Assembly (NCBI RefSeq): GCF_044547355.1
Contig: NZ_JBIUAG010000022.1
Span: forward strand, 105,557-169,556
Length of the DNA stretch: 64,000 nucleotides
From: Kutzneria sp044547355
GTDB lineage: Bacteria; Actinomycetota; Actinomycetes; Mycobacteriales; Pseudonocardiaceae
Direction: 5' to 3'
In this document: positions 35,501 through 43,585 of the stretch, in pieces
Position numbering within the stretch: position 1 is the stretch's first letter
How the letters are laid out: each line of letters starts with the position of its first letter
Notes under the pieces: model-generated
Seen by the model: only the letters and a program-made list of their open reading frames with translations
Database searches by the model: none
Told to the model about the DNA's origin: nothing
Made by a program: the position numbers and the translations under genes

Positions 35501-36443
35501 GCAGCAGCTGGAGATCGGGGACGCGATGGCCGCGAACCTGGCCGGCCACCCAGCCGCGATCCCGCATCCGGGTCATCAGCTGCCGGGCCAGCCGGGTCTT
35601 GCCCTGGCCGCCGGGGCCGGTCAGCACGCGGACGCCGGGGCCGTCCGAATCGGCCAGGCACCAGTCTTCGAGGCCGGCGAGGACGTCCTCGCGGCCGTGG
35701 AACGGCACCACCTCGGCGTCGGCCCGCAGCAGCATCGTCGGGGACGACAGCGCGCGCTTGGGCGGCGCCGGCTCCACCAGCCCGGCGAACTCGACCGGTT
35801 CGAGCTGCGGCTCCACCCCCGTCGACGCCCGGACCGCCGCGCGGAAGTCCTTGTCGGCCAACAAGATCTCGCCACTGACGCACACAAGACGGGTGCCCGT
35901 GCCCGGCCGGCGGTCCTCGATCACCACGCCGAGCAGCAGTTGGCCGCCGGCCAGGAACACCGCCGCGCCGGACATCCCCGACCACGCCGTCTGGTCGGCT
36001 CGGCCGCTCGATTCGTAGGGGGCGGTGTCGTGCGCGTCGAGCATCTCGAAGGTCGGGCCGCCGTGCGGTCGCACCTGGCCCACAACGACTTCAGGGTGCC
36101 GGCCGTCGTCCATGCGCTGCTGGCGCGGGAATCCCATCGCGGCGGTCGGGGTCGCAACCCCGACCGTCACAAATCGTCCCCACCGCTGGGGACGATTGCG
36201 CAACGTGGACGGCGGAGCCCAGTCCTGGCCCTCGACCTCCAGCAGAGCCGCGTCGATCGAGCCGTCCGGCGGCCGCCACCGCACGACCGCCTTCGAGCGC
36301 TGCGGGGACCCCAGCGTCGACACGGTGATCTCCGCGCCGGCCGGCGGCAGCACATGCGCGGCCGTCAGCACCAGCCGCGGCCCGATCACGTAACCGGTGC
36401 CGAACGACCCGCCGCGAATCTGGACGACCTGCCCCCGCTCCAT
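32553..36443 (-). CDS. Trypsin-like protease/STAND NTPase/TPR protein (predicted conflict-system effector-sensor)
   Basis: This 1296-residue protein joins three modules. Residues 1-205 form a trypsin-like serine protease with a complete triad: His30 (LTAAHV), Asp64 (SIDAALL) and Ser158 (GMSGAAV). A STAND-type NTPase follows, with Walker A GPGGQGKT at 276-283 and a Walker B-like FVVDYAE (Asp326, Glu329). From about residue 560 to the end there are tetratricopeptide-like helical repeats with many Ala-, Leu- and Arg-rich helices. No signal peptide or membrane segment is visible, so it is cytoplasmic. In this architecture the repeats sense a trigger, the NTPase oligomerises and the protease is released on targets, as predicted for abortive-infection or immunity proteins. 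It starts 12 bases after a Trypco2 gene and is followed by DUF4913. The domain calls are firm; the trigger and target are unknown. Confidence 0.93.
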   Translation of the reverse strand: MERGQVVQIRGGSFGTGYVIGPRLVLTAAHVLPPAGAEITVSTLGSPQRSKAVVRWRPPDGSIDAALLEVEGQDWAPPSTLRNRPQRWGRFVTVGVATPTAAMGFPRQQRMDDGRHPEVVVGQVRPHGGPTFEMLDAHDTAPYESSGRADQTAWSGMSGAAVFLAGGQLLLGVVIEDRRPGTGTRLVCVSGEILLADKDFRAAVRASTGVEPQLEPVEFAGLVEPAPPKRALSSPTMLLRADAEVVPFHGREDVLAGLEDWCLADSDGPGVRVLTGPGGQGKTRLARQLMTRMRDRGWVAGQVRGHRVPDLQLLQALQHPALFVVDYAEARPTLVRELREQAQDIGHPLRLLLLARSSGSWQNRATVGALAETTRLHALSPDRDDREFAFRAAARGFARRLAQMTGRSEADWQAIADTLPTLGATNDPRGQTALTVQMAALVALLRHDRDGRRDLTLEEELLVHETKYWLDNSARLDLGDRALLLLEPAVAAAALCSARDDDEARATVSRALPKASATVVAEVAEVVRDLYPPPEGRFWGQLEPDRLAEYQASTQVIADEGLLDRLFAQASDLHRTQMLTVLARSAVAHVNAGREDAATTVVERLRRTLRSAPADRPLTYAMLRAHTDTLPEQSHVLRDYALDVARELSRLSQASADLASRAWAWHNLAERHLAVGEWADARAAAGEAAKIRAGLAEDGSVTHRAELAESQLVLSQALRRTGQPRQAHDAGARALDGFRSLPREGDDEDSAKRERGLVRSLINQSRTVWLLDPTTPFEQVEASDSHTDEAVRRARDLAERYPELDPRLLIDALDERGTNLSRLDRAAESPAQSEEALRTVRRRAEENADAYTGDLVQIMLSVSVSFGGGRLAEAKALGEQAIALARPLAADLPEVYLPTLSRLLHNYACDLRDLEDYPGARAAIGEAIELRRTQVGEPAGYGPVQLARSVWVLGTVESNQGDDRAAAQRYTEALDLQSQATLPLTARDLAMKAEITSNLAAVYEALGRPKDAIDARNEVSATRLQLSEYAPSLYAMDYATSLHDQSDLYGRRGRRIPERVRLREALARYRRLPPPLTEKQREWLAYCLADLGASYEISWLDDRAVGPLREAYAIQVELAAADPRHELSLVFTCMKLCRSLLRLGRFPEAVRIAEHEVRLRRSLGDRDYEVNLCFALLRLAEAQALAGMTRTAWRTAVEAERVSREIAEGSPEETANVLRRLARALSLCGRHDWRLAARAEQPARRAARIYRELLDRDPFGPGREYRLRAAVATLVTVLERMGRHAEAVDAQHRKGA

Positions 36444-36455
36444 GCGGCGACCGGG

Positions 36456-36764
36456 TTACTCGTCGTCGCCGATGGCGACCTTGTCCGAGCCGCCCTGCTC
36501 CGGCCGCAGGCGCAGCGTCAGCCGCTGGGTCGACTTGGCCGCCCGCTCCCGGCGTGCGTCCGCCTCCACGATGCCGAACTTCAGCGCCCCGCCCCCGTTG
36601 CGCTTGCGCACCAGCTCGATCTCGAACTCCGCGGTGATCTCCCCCAGCACGAAGCGGAGCGAGGAGTCCTGACCCCGGCGCTGCGCCTGCGACAACTGAT
36701 CGCGCAACACCTCGATCGCGTCGGCCAGGTCCAGCCAGTCCTCTTCCGGCCCGCTCTGCGCCAT
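36456..36764 (-). CDS. Trypco2-family protein (trypsin-co-occurring domain 2)
   Basis: This 102-residue protein matches the Trypco2 domain: LDLADAIEVLRDQLSQAQRR, LRFVLGEITAEFEIELVRK, GGALKFGIVEADARRE and STQRLTLRLRP. The family is named for its habit of lying next to trypsin-like conflict genes, and probably supplies a regulator or substrate for the protease. ATG 36764 follows GGGGAG at five bases; the longer frame to 36785 has no such site. Transcription runs straight into the protease gene. Confidence 0.85.
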   Translation of the reverse strand: MAQSGPEEDWLDLADAIEVLRDQLSQAQRRGQDSSLRFVLGEITAEFEIELVRKRNGGGALKFGIVEADARRERAAKSTQRLTLRLRPEQGGSDKVAIGDDE

Positions 36765-36930
36765 CCCACTCCCCTTCGCGGTCACACAACGCGGCCACCC
36801 TAGCGGCCGCGCTGCTCTTTACTACCGCATTGCCACCGTCGCCCGCAGCCACTTCACCCCGCCGAACGGCGCAACCACGCACCAGCCGTCGGAGGACATG
36901 AACTGTGGGGTGGTCGCTGCCGCGAACGAC

Positions 36931-36960
36931 AGAGCCCCGCGGCTGGGGCCGCGGGGCTCT
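36931..36960 (-). terminator. Terminator of the aldo/keto reductase gene
   Basis: AGAGCCCCGCGG and CCGCGGGGCTCT form a perfect 12-pair stem with a six-base loop, 20 bases past the reductase stop. It separates that gene from the conflict operon on the same strand. Confidence 0.85.
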
Positions 36961-36979
36961 GGAGTGTGCCTCTGGACGC

Positions 36980-37813
36980 TCAGGCGCCGAGGTTGAAGGT
37001 GTCGGGGTCGGGGCCGGTGCGGTGGCCGCGCTCCAGGCCGGTGATGGCGGCCAGGTCGTCGCCGTCCAGCTCGAAGTCGAAGACCGCGATGTTCTCGGCG
37101 ATCCGCTTGGGCGTGACCGACTTGGGGATCACCACGTTGCCCAGCTGGAGGTGCCAGCGCAGGACGACCTGGGCCGGGGTCTTGCCGTGCTTGGCGGCGA
37201 TGGCGGTGATCTCGGGGGTGTCCAGCACCTCGCCCTGGGCCAGCGGGCTCCAGGCCTCGGTGGCGATGCCGTGCTCGGTGTGGAACGCCCGCAGGGTGGC
37301 CTGCTGGAGCGCCGGGTGCAGCTCGATCTGGTTGATCGACGGCAGGGTCAGGCCCTCGTCGAGCAGCCGGCGGATGTGGGCCGGCTGGAAGTTGGAGACG
37401 CCGATCGCGCGGACCCGGCCGTCGGCGTGGATCTTCTCGAACGCCTTCCAGGTGTCCACGTACTCGTCGGCCGCCGGCACCGGCCAGTGGATCAGGTACA
37501 GGTCCAGCTGCTCGAGGCCCAGCTTGTCCATGCTCTCGTCGAAGGCCCGCAGGGTGCTGTCGTAACCCTGGGCCGAGTTCCACAGCTTGGTGGTGACGAA
37601 CAGCTCGTCGCGGGCCAGGCCGGAGGCCTTGATCGCCTCGCCGACGCCTCGCTCGTTGCCGTAGGCCGCCGCCGTGTCGATGCTGCGGTACCCGGCCTCC
37701 AGCGCCCGAGTGACGGCCTCCGTGGTCTCCTCGTCAGGCACCTGGAACACGCCGTACCCGAGCTGCGGGATCTCGACGCCGTTGTTCAGCTTGATGGTGG
37801 GGACAGAAGGCAT
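36980..37813 (-). CDS. Aldo/keto reductase
   Basis: This 277-residue TIM-barrel oxidoreductase has the catalytic tetrad of the family: Asp in GYRSIDTAAAYGNE, Tyr in AAAYGNE, Lys in FVTTKLWNS and His in YLIHWPVP. VIPKSVTPKRIAENIAVFDF binds the NADPH phosphate. It resembles the 2,5-diketo-D-gluconate reductase group found in many actinomycetes; the natural substrate is not known. The ATG at 37813 follows GAGGGAAG at eight bases; a longer frame upstream has no support. Confidence 0.93.
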   Translation of the reverse strand: MPSVPTIKLNNGVEIPQLGYGVFQVPDEETTEAVTRALEAGYRSIDTAAAYGNERGVGEAIKASGLARDELFVTTKLWNSAQGYDSTLRAFDESMDKLGLEQLDLYLIHWPVPAADEYVDTWKAFEKIHADGRVRAIGVSNFQPAHIRRLLDEGLTLPSINQIELHPALQQATLRAFHTEHGIATEAWSPLAQGEVLDTPEITAIAAKHGKTPAQVVLRWHLQLGNVVIPKSVTPKRIAENIAVFDFELDGDDLAAITGLERGHRTGPDPDTFNLGA

Positions 37814-37975
37814 AGGAGACGCTTCCCTCGCACTTTCTCGATTCACGGTCACTGTCGGCAACAACCCGCCCGCCGCCTGTCTTCCACCCTGAGACCCACC
37901 TCTCACCCCCGCAACTCGACCCCGGCGAGTCGCGCTCTCCACCACACCGCTGAGCGGGACTCGCGGAGGTGGGGA

Positions 37976-39139
37976 TCAGGTGTTGCGGCCGCTGGGGAGG
38001 CGGACGGTGACGGCGAGGCCGCCCCCGGGGACGGCGTCGGCGTGCACGGCGCCGCCGTGGGCCATCACGGCGGCGCGGACGATGGACAGGCCGAGGCCGG
38101 TGCCGGTGCGGGCGGTGCGGTCGACGCCACCGCGGCGGAAAGGCTCGAAGAGCTCGCCGACCAGCTCGGGGGCGATGGGCGGCCCGCTGGAGCTCACCCG
38201 GAGGTGGGTCCACTCGGGGTCGCTCTCGGTGGCGACCTCGATCCAGCCGCCGTCGACGTTGTGCCGGACGGCGTTCTCCAGCAGGTTGCCGGCCACGCGC
38301 TCGAGCAGGGCGGGATCGCCGACGGTGGGGGCGGGCGGGGTGGAGAAGTTGGCCCGGACGCCCCGGGCGGCGGCCTCGCGGCCGGCGGAGCGCCAGGCGC
38401 TGGCGACGACGGCGGCGACATCCACGGGCTCGTGCACGGCCAGGCCGATGCCGTCGGTGCGGGCCAGCAGCAGCAGGGCCTCGACCAGCTGCTCGGCCCG
38501 CAGGGCGGCGGTGCCGACGACGTCGGCCATCCGGCGCAGCTCCTCGACGTCGGCCTGCTGGTCGGACAGCGTGACGTCGAGCTCGGTCCGGATCACGGCC
38601 AGCGGGGTGCGCAGCTCATGGCTGGCGTTGGCCACGAACCGGCGCTGGGAGTCGAACGCGCCCTGGAGCCGGTCGAGCATGGCGTCGAAGGTGTCGGCCA
38701 GCTCGGCGACCTCGTCGTCGGGCCCGTTGAGGGCGATGCGCTCGCCCAGCGACTCGGCCGACAGCCGCTGGGCGGTGCTGGTGACCTCGTGCAGGGGGCG
38801 CAGGGCCCGGCCGGTGAAGGTCCAGGCCAGCACGGCGGCGGCGATCAGCAGCAGCACGAAGGCGACCACGCCCGCGCTGAGCACTTGGGCCCGGGCGTGC
38901 TGCTCCAGCACGGCCCCGAGCTGGGCGGCGTCCACCTCGACGCCGTCGACGAGGATCTTGCTGCTGGCCGGCATCTGCGGCACGGCCCCGCGCACGACCA
39001 GGCCGACCAGCAGCCAGCCCAGCCACAGCAGCAGCGCACTGACCGCGGCGACGATGACAACCGCGACGGTGGTGATGCGCAGCCTCAGCCCCGGACCCCG
39101 CCGCCGGGGCGGGAGTCTGGCGGCCTCGGCCGCGCGCAC
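37976..39139 (-). CDS. HAMP-containing sensor histidine kinase (TcrY/MprB type)
   Basis: This 387-residue kinase has two membrane helices (about residues 20-48 and 75-105) enclosing a short outside loop, a HAMP linker, then the H-box VANASHELRTPL with His174 and the ATPase motifs LLENAVRHN, SSGPPIAPE and GTGLGLSIVRAAV. GTG 39139 follows one base after the response-regulator stop and is preceded by GAAAG, so the two are coupled. Together they resemble envelope-stress systems of actinobacteria. The upstream dxs gene is on the same strand and may share the transcript. Confidence 0.92.
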   Translation of the reverse strand: MRAAEAARLPPRRRGPGLRLRITTVAVVIVAAVSALLLWLGWLLVGLVVRGAVPQMPASSKILVDGVEVDAAQLGAVLEQHARAQVLSAGVVAFVLLLIAAAVLAWTFTGRALRPLHEVTSTAQRLSAESLGERIALNGPDDEVAELADTFDAMLDRLQGAFDSQRRFVANASHELRTPLAVIRTELDVTLSDQQADVEELRRMADVVGTAALRAEQLVEALLLLARTDGIGLAVHEPVDVAAVVASAWRSAGREAAARGVRANFSTPPAPTVGDPALLERVAGNLLENAVRHNVDGGWIEVATESDPEWTHLRVSSSGPPIAPELVGELFEPFRRGGVDRTARTGTGLGLSIVRAAVMAHGGAVHADAVPGGGLAVTVRLPSGRNT

Positions 39140-39140
39140 G

Positions 39141-39860
39141 TCAACTTTCAGCAGGTCGGGCTCCCGAGGCCGAGTCCAGTGCCGGCCCGGCGGCCCGGCC
39201 GGCGGCAGGCACACGGTAGCCGGAGCCGACGACGGTCTCGATGATGCCCGGCTCCCCGAGCTTCTTGCGCAGCGTCATGACGGTGACCCGCACGGTGGTG
39301 GTGAACGGGTCGGCGTTCTCGTCCCACACCCGCTCCAGCAGCTCCTCGCTGCTCACCACGGTGCCGCCGGCGGCCATCAGCACCTCCAGCACGCCGAACT
39401 CCTTGCGGGTCAGGTCGACCAGCTGCCCGGAGCGGGTGACGGTGCGCTTGGCCGGGTCCAGCTCGACGTCGGCGGCGACCAGCACCGGCGGCGTGGCCGG
39501 GGTGGCCCGCCGGGCCAGCGCCCGCACCCGGGCCACCAGCTCGGCGAACGCGAACGGCTTGGCCAGGTAGTCGTCGGCGCCCAGGGACAGGCCCTCGACC
39601 CGGTCCTCGATGGCCGAGCTGGCGGTGAGCATGATCACCCGCGTCAGCGCGCCGGACCGCACGATCTCCTGGCACAGCTCGTCGCCCGACATCTTCGGCA
39701 GGTCGCGGTCGAGCACGACCACGTCGTACCGGGTGACGGTGACCTTCTCATGGCCGGACTCGCCGTCGAAGGCGACGTCCACGGCCATACCCTCACGCCG
39801 CAGGCCCCGGGCGATCGCCTCGGCCAGCGGCTGTTCATCCTCGACTACCAGGATCCGCAC
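39141..39860 (-). CDS. OmpR-family response regulator
   Basis: This 239-residue protein has a receiver domain (acidic residues at 8 and 9, phospho-acceptor Asp51 in VVVLDRDLP and Lys in DDYLAKPF) and a C-terminal winged helix (TRKEFGVLEVLMAAGGTVVS, RVTVMTLRKKLG and GSGYRVP). GTG 39860 is chosen because the receiver begins there. It is the partner of the kinase directly downstream and follows dxs by about 60 bases. Confidence 0.93.
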   Translation of the reverse strand: MRILVVEDEQPLAEAIARGLRREGMAVDVAFDGESGHEKVTVTRYDVVVLDRDLPKMSGDELCQEIVRSGALTRVIMLTASSAIEDRVEGLSLGADDYLAKPFAFAELVARVRALARRATPATPPVLVAADVELDPAKRTVTRSGQLVDLTRKEFGVLEVLMAAGGTVVSSEELLERVWDENADPFTTTVRVTVMTLRKKLGEPGIIETVVGSGYRVPAAGRAAGPALDSASGARPAES

Positions 39861-39923
39861 CTGTCCACCGTGCCACAGCCCAGCCGCCGGGGCCTCGGTG
39901 GGAGGTGCGGACCCGGTCACGTC

Positions 39924-41858
39924 TCACCCGTGCTTGCGCTCCTCGGCCGGCACGTCGGCCGCCGCCGGCGCGGGCTCGCCGATCCGGCCGGCCACCCATT
40001 CGGTGACCCGGCGGGCCACGTCCTGGGCGGTCAGCCCGACCTGGGCCAGCACCTCGGACCGGGAGCCGTGCTCCAGGAACTGCTGCGGGACGGCCAGGTC
40101 CCGCATCGGCACGTCCACGCCGGCGTCGCGCAGCGCCGCGGCCAGCGCCCAGCCGAAGCCGCCGTGCCGGCCGTTGTCCTCGACGGTGACCACCAGGCGG
40201 TGGTCGGCCGCCAGCTCGGCCAGCTCCGCCGGCACCGGCAGCAGCCACCGCGGGTCGACCACGGTGACGCCGATGCCCTGGTCGGCCAGCCGCTGCGCGG
40301 CGGCCACGCCCAGCTCGCCGAAGGCGCCGACGGCCACCAGCAGCACGTCGGAACCGGTGGAGCCGGCCGGCTTGCTGAGCACGTCGACCGTGCCGACGCG
40401 CTCCAGGGCCGGCACGTGCTCGACGACCGCGCCCTTGGAGAAGCGCACCGCCGACGGCCCGTCCTCGGTCGCCAGCGACTCCCGGAACTCCTCGCGCAGC
40501 GTGACGGCGTCGCGCGGGGCGGCGACCCGGATGCCGGGGATGATGCCGAGGATGGACAGGTCCCACATGCCGTTGTGGCTGGGCCCGTCGGAGCCGGTGA
40601 TGCCGGCCCGGTCCAGCACCAGGGTGACCGGCTGGCGGTGCAGGGCGACGTCCATCAGCAGCTGGTCGAAGGCCCGGTTGAGGAAGGTCGAGTAGAGCGC
40701 CACCACCGGGTGCAGGCCGGCCATGGCCATGCCGGCGGCCGAGGTCAGCGCGTGCTGCTCGGCGATGCCCACGTCGAAGCACCGGTCCGGGTAGGCCTTG
40801 GCGAACTTCTCCAGGCCGGTCGGGCCGAGCATGGCGGCGGTGATGGCCACCACGTCCTTGCGCTCGGCGCCGGCCCTGATCAGCTCCTCGGCGAAGATCG
40901 AGGTCCACGAGGTGGTCTTGGGGCCGAGCGGCTTGCCGGTGACCGGGTCGATGGCCCCGGTCTGGTGCATCTGGTCGGCCAGGTCGTTCTCGGCCGGCGC
41001 GTAGCCGTTGCCCTTGCGAGTGACGGCGTGCACGATGACCGGCCCGTTGAAGGCCTTGGCCCGGCGCAGCGCGGCCTCCAGCGCGACCAGGTCGTGGCCG
41101 TCGACCGGGCCGAGGTACTTCAGGCCCAGGTCCTCGAACATGGCCTGCGGGGCCAGCGCGTCCTTGATGCCGCGCTTGGCCGCGTGCAGGGCGGCGTAGA
41201 CGGCCTGGCCGACCACGGGGGTCCGCTGCAGGGTGCGCTTGCCGCTCTCCAGGGCCCGCTCGTAGCCGGGTTGCAGGCGCAGCGCCGCGAGGTGGTCGGC
41301 GAAGCCGCCGATGGTCGGCGAGTAGGACCGGCCGTTGTCGTTGACCACGATCACCACCGGCCGGGTCGGGTCGGCGGCGATGTTGTTCAGCGCCTCCCAG
41401 CACATGCCGCCGGTCAGGGCCCCGTCGCCGACCACGGCGACCACGTGCCGCCGGCTGCCGGCCAGCTGGAACGCCTTGGCCATGCCGTCGGCGTAGGACA
41501 GCGCGGTGGAGGCGTGGCTGTTCTCGACGAAGTCGTGCTCGCTCTCGGCCCGGGACGGGTAGCCGGACACGCCGCCGGTCTGCTTGAGCAGGTCGAAGCC
41601 GTCGGCCCGGCCCGTGATGATCTTGTGCACGTAGCACTGGTGCCCGACGTCGTAGAGCAGCGCGTCGCTGGGCGAGTCGAACACCCGGTGCAGCGCGAGC
41701 GTCAGCTCCACGATGCCCAGGTTGGGGCCGAGGTGGCCGCCCGACCGAGCCACCTTCTCGACCAGGAAGGACCGGATCTCAGTCGCGAGCTGCTCCAGCT
41801 CTCCCTGCTCCATCCGCTTCACATCGGTGGGCCCGTGCACGGATTCCAGCAGCGTCAC
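39924..41858 (-). CDS. dxs: 1-deoxy-D-xylulose-5-phosphate synthase
   Basis: This 644-residue enzyme carries the thiamine-pyrophosphate motif GDGALTGGMCWEALNN with its metal-binding residues, the N-terminal SGGHLGPNLG and YDVGHQCYVHK segments, and the transketolase-like pyrimidine domain with DVGIAEQHAL and DRAGITGSDGPSHNGMWDL. It condenses pyruvate and glyceraldehyde-3-phosphate in the first step of the MEP isoprenoid pathway. GTG 41858 follows GAGGTGAAGC; a longer frame exists but lacks a site. Its place beside TRAM, KimA-like and TrkA genes matches M. tuberculosis dxs1 (Rv2682c). A 28-base hairpin lies 114 bases upstream. Confidence 0.96.
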   Translation of the reverse strand: MTLLESVHGPTDVKRMEQGELEQLATEIRSFLVEKVARSGGHLGPNLGIVELTLALHRVFDSPSDALLYDVGHQCYVHKIITGRADGFDLLKQTGGVSGYPSRAESEHDFVENSHASTALSYADGMAKAFQLAGSRRHVVAVVGDGALTGGMCWEALNNIAADPTRPVVIVVNDNGRSYSPTIGGFADHLAALRLQPGYERALESGKRTLQRTPVVGQAVYAALHAAKRGIKDALAPQAMFEDLGLKYLGPVDGHDLVALEAALRRAKAFNGPVIVHAVTRKGNGYAPAENDLADQMHQTGAIDPVTGKPLGPKTTSWTSIFAEELIRAGAERKDVVAITAAMLGPTGLEKFAKAYPDRCFDVGIAEQHALTSAAGMAMAGLHPVVALYSTFLNRAFDQLLMDVALHRQPVTLVLDRAGITGSDGPSHNGMWDLSILGIIPGIRVAAPRDAVTLREEFRESLATEDGPSAVRFSKGAVVEHVPALERVGTVDVLSKPAGSTGSDVLLVAVGAFGELGVAAAQRLADQGIGVTVVDPRWLLPVPAELAELAADHRLVVTVEDNGRHGGFGWALAAALRDAGVDVPMRDLAVPQQFLEHGSRSEVLAQVGLTAQDVARRVTEWVAGRIGEPAPAAADVPAEERKHG

Positions 41859-41971
41859 CGCTTCACCTCGCCTTTGGCGCCGGGTTGACAATTCCTCGCC
41901 GCTTCCTGCGGAACGTCACCGCCGAAGCGGCGGGTGTCAGTCTACGGAGATCGTGGCATTCCACCTGTCGA

Positions 41972-41999
41972 GGTGGTGACGGAACGTGCCGTCACCACC
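41972..41999. terminator. Hairpin upstream of dxs
   Basis: GGTGGTGACGG and CCGTCACCACC form a perfect 11-pair stem with loop AACGTG. It may end transcription coming from the methyltransferase gene or form part of the dxs leader; both are possible. Confidence 0.6.
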
Positions 42000-42367
42000 C
42001 AGGGGCCGCTCGCCCGTCCAGCAGAGCCGGCGTCCCTACCGGCGGGTCGAAGCCCCGGTCGGGAAGACGCTCGGTGCGCCGAGGGGTTGGTCGTCTCCAC
42101 ACGATCACCACATCGTTGAGTCCTTGCTCACGGTCGGCTGTGCCGAGCACTCTCCCGGGTCGGCGGCCGAGGATGGCCGGCGCACTGGGAGGCCGCGCCG
42201 AGCTGGTCCGGGGTCGGGGCCCGGGCCACGCGGCGGGCTTCGGCGGCGGCTGTGTCGAACTCGTCGAGAACTGGCATGCCGCCATCGTGGCACCGGACCC
42301 TGACAGTGCCGGGCGTCAATGCTGGCGGCAGGCCAGGAATTGCCGGTACGAGCGCGGCGGCAGCGGC
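42000..42367. other. Region between the dxs leader and the TRAM methyltransferase
   Basis: On the minus strand a 49-codon frame at 42128-42277 starts MPVLDEFDTAAAEARRVARA. It has weak ribosome-binding support (GATGGCGGC) and no known family; it could be a small protein or chance. No other gene is visible in this interval. In M. tuberculosis several genes lie between dxs1 and the corresponding methyltransferase. Confidence 0.35.
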
Positions 42368-43585
42368 TCAGAGGGGGCCGAGCCGCGACGCCGAAGGCGG
42401 CGCCACAAGCGCAGCGATGCACTCCACGTGGTGGGTCATCGGGAACGCGTCGAAGGCCCGCAGGCGCTCCAGCCGGTAGCCGTGCTCGGCGAAGCCGGCG
42501 ACGTCGCGGGCCAGCGCGGCCGGGTCGCACGCCACGTAGATCACCCGGTCGGGGGCGCAGGCGGCGATGGCGTCGACGACGGCCTTGCCCGCGCCCTTGC
42601 GGGGCGGGTCCAGCACCACGACGTCCGGGCGGCCGGACAGGTTCGCCTCCTCCACCAGGCCGGCCTTGAAGCGCACCTGCGGCAGGTCGACGAGGTTGCG
42701 CCGGCCGTCGGCGACGGCTCCACGGGAGGACTCGACGACCAGCACCGAGCCGTCCGGCCCGACCTGCTCGGCCAGCACGGCGGCGAACAGGCCGGCCCCG
42801 CCGTAGAGGTCCCAGGCCGTGCCGCCGACCGGCGCCTGGGCCCACTCGCCGACGATCTCGGCGTACAGGTCGGCGGCCTCGGGGTGCACCTGCCAGAAGC
42901 CGTGCGCGTCGACGTGCCACTCTCGGCCACCAGCCCGCTCCACCGCGACGCCGTCGCCGGCGACCACGCGCGGCCGTCCCCGCTGCGGACGCTCCACGAT
43001 GTGTGTCTGCCCCAGCGAGTCGGCGGCCAGATCCAGCTCCGCGCCCCGGGTCCAGTGCCCACGGGCCACGTCGTCGATGAGGTCCGGGTCGGAGATGGTG
43101 CACCGGCGCACCGGCACGACCTTGTGGCTGCGGTGCGCCCGGAAGCCGGCCCGTCCCTTGCCGTCGACCACCATGCGCAGCCGGGTCCGCCACTCGCCCA
43201 GGCCGCCGGGCAGCGCCTCGACCTCGACGTCCAGCTCCAGGCCGGCCAGCCGGCGCAGCTGCTCGGCCACCACGGTCGCCTTCAGCGCCCGCTGCGCGTC
43301 GGCGGAGGCGTGCTGCCAGTCGCAGCCGCCGCAGCCGCCGGGATGGGCCAGCGCACACGGCGGCTCCACCCGATCCGGTGACGGCTGAAGCACCTCGACG
43401 GCGTCGGCGCGGCAGAAGGAGCCGCCCTTGTCCTCGGTCACCTCGACGACGACCCGCTCCCCCGGCAGCGCGTGCCGGACGAACACCACGCGGCCCTCGG
43501 CCCGCGCGACGCAGTGCCCGCCGTGCGCGACCGGGCCGACCTCGACCTCCAGGCGGCGGCCGGTCCAGGACTGTGTCCGCGTCAC
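42368..43585 (-). CDS. TRAM-domain class I SAM-dependent RNA methyltransferase (RlmD/TrmA-like)
   Basis: This 405-residue protein begins with a TRAM domain (about residues 10-65). A cysteine cluster (PPCALAHPGGCGGCDW) that can hold a [4Fe-4S] centre follows, and the RumA/TrmA methyltransferase core has GTAWDLYGGAGLFA for S-adenosylmethionine, DVVVLDPPRKGAGK and the nucleophile Cys in VIYVACDPAAL. These enzymes methylate C5 of uracil in rRNA or tRNA. GTG 43585 overlaps the stop of the permease gene by four bases (GTGA). The last 12 codons coincide with a dispersed repeat. It matches Rv2689c in context. Confidence 0.92.
   Translation of the reverse strand: MTRTQSWTGRRLEVEVGPVAHGGHCVARAEGRVVFVRHALPGERVVVEVTEDKGGSFCRADAVEVLQPSPDRVEPPCALAHPGGCGGCDWQHASADAQRALKATVVAEQLRRLAGLELDVEVEALPGGLGEWRTRLRMVVDGKGRAGFRAHRSHKVVPVRRCTISDPDLIDDVARGHWTRGAELDLAADSLGQTHIVERPQRGRPRVVAGDGVAVERAGGREWHVDAHGFWQVHPEAADLYAEIVGEWAQAPVGGTAWDLYGGAGLFAAVLAEQVGPDGSVLVVESSRGAVADGRRNLVDLPQVRFKAGLVEEANLSGRPDVVVLDPPRKGAGKAVVDAIAACAPDRVIYVACDPAALARDVAGFAEHGYRLERLRAFDAFPMTHHVECIAALVAPPSASRLGPL
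42374..42404. repeat. Dispersed 31-base repeat, copy inside the methyltransferase 3' end
   Basis: The complement of this segment equals 53898-53928 in 30 of 31 bases (core GGCGTCGCGGCTCGGCCCC). Here it encodes the end of the methyltransferase (VAPPSASRLGPL); at 53898 it lies just after the cei stop codon. So a mobile or spreading repeat has supplied the C-terminus and stop of this protein. Confidence 0.75.

Noticed and set aside
34086..36803. A 905-codon plus-strand frame opposite the trypsin-STAND gene
   Set aside because: It is antisense to a protein with clear catalytic motifs, its translation is low-complexity Arg/Gly/Pro/Gln and it has no domain; it is a by-product of GC-rich codon use.
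37980..41888. A 1302-codon plus-strand frame covering the two-component system and dxs
   Set aside because: It is antisense to three well-identified genes and translates to repetitive Ser/Arg/Gly/His sequence.
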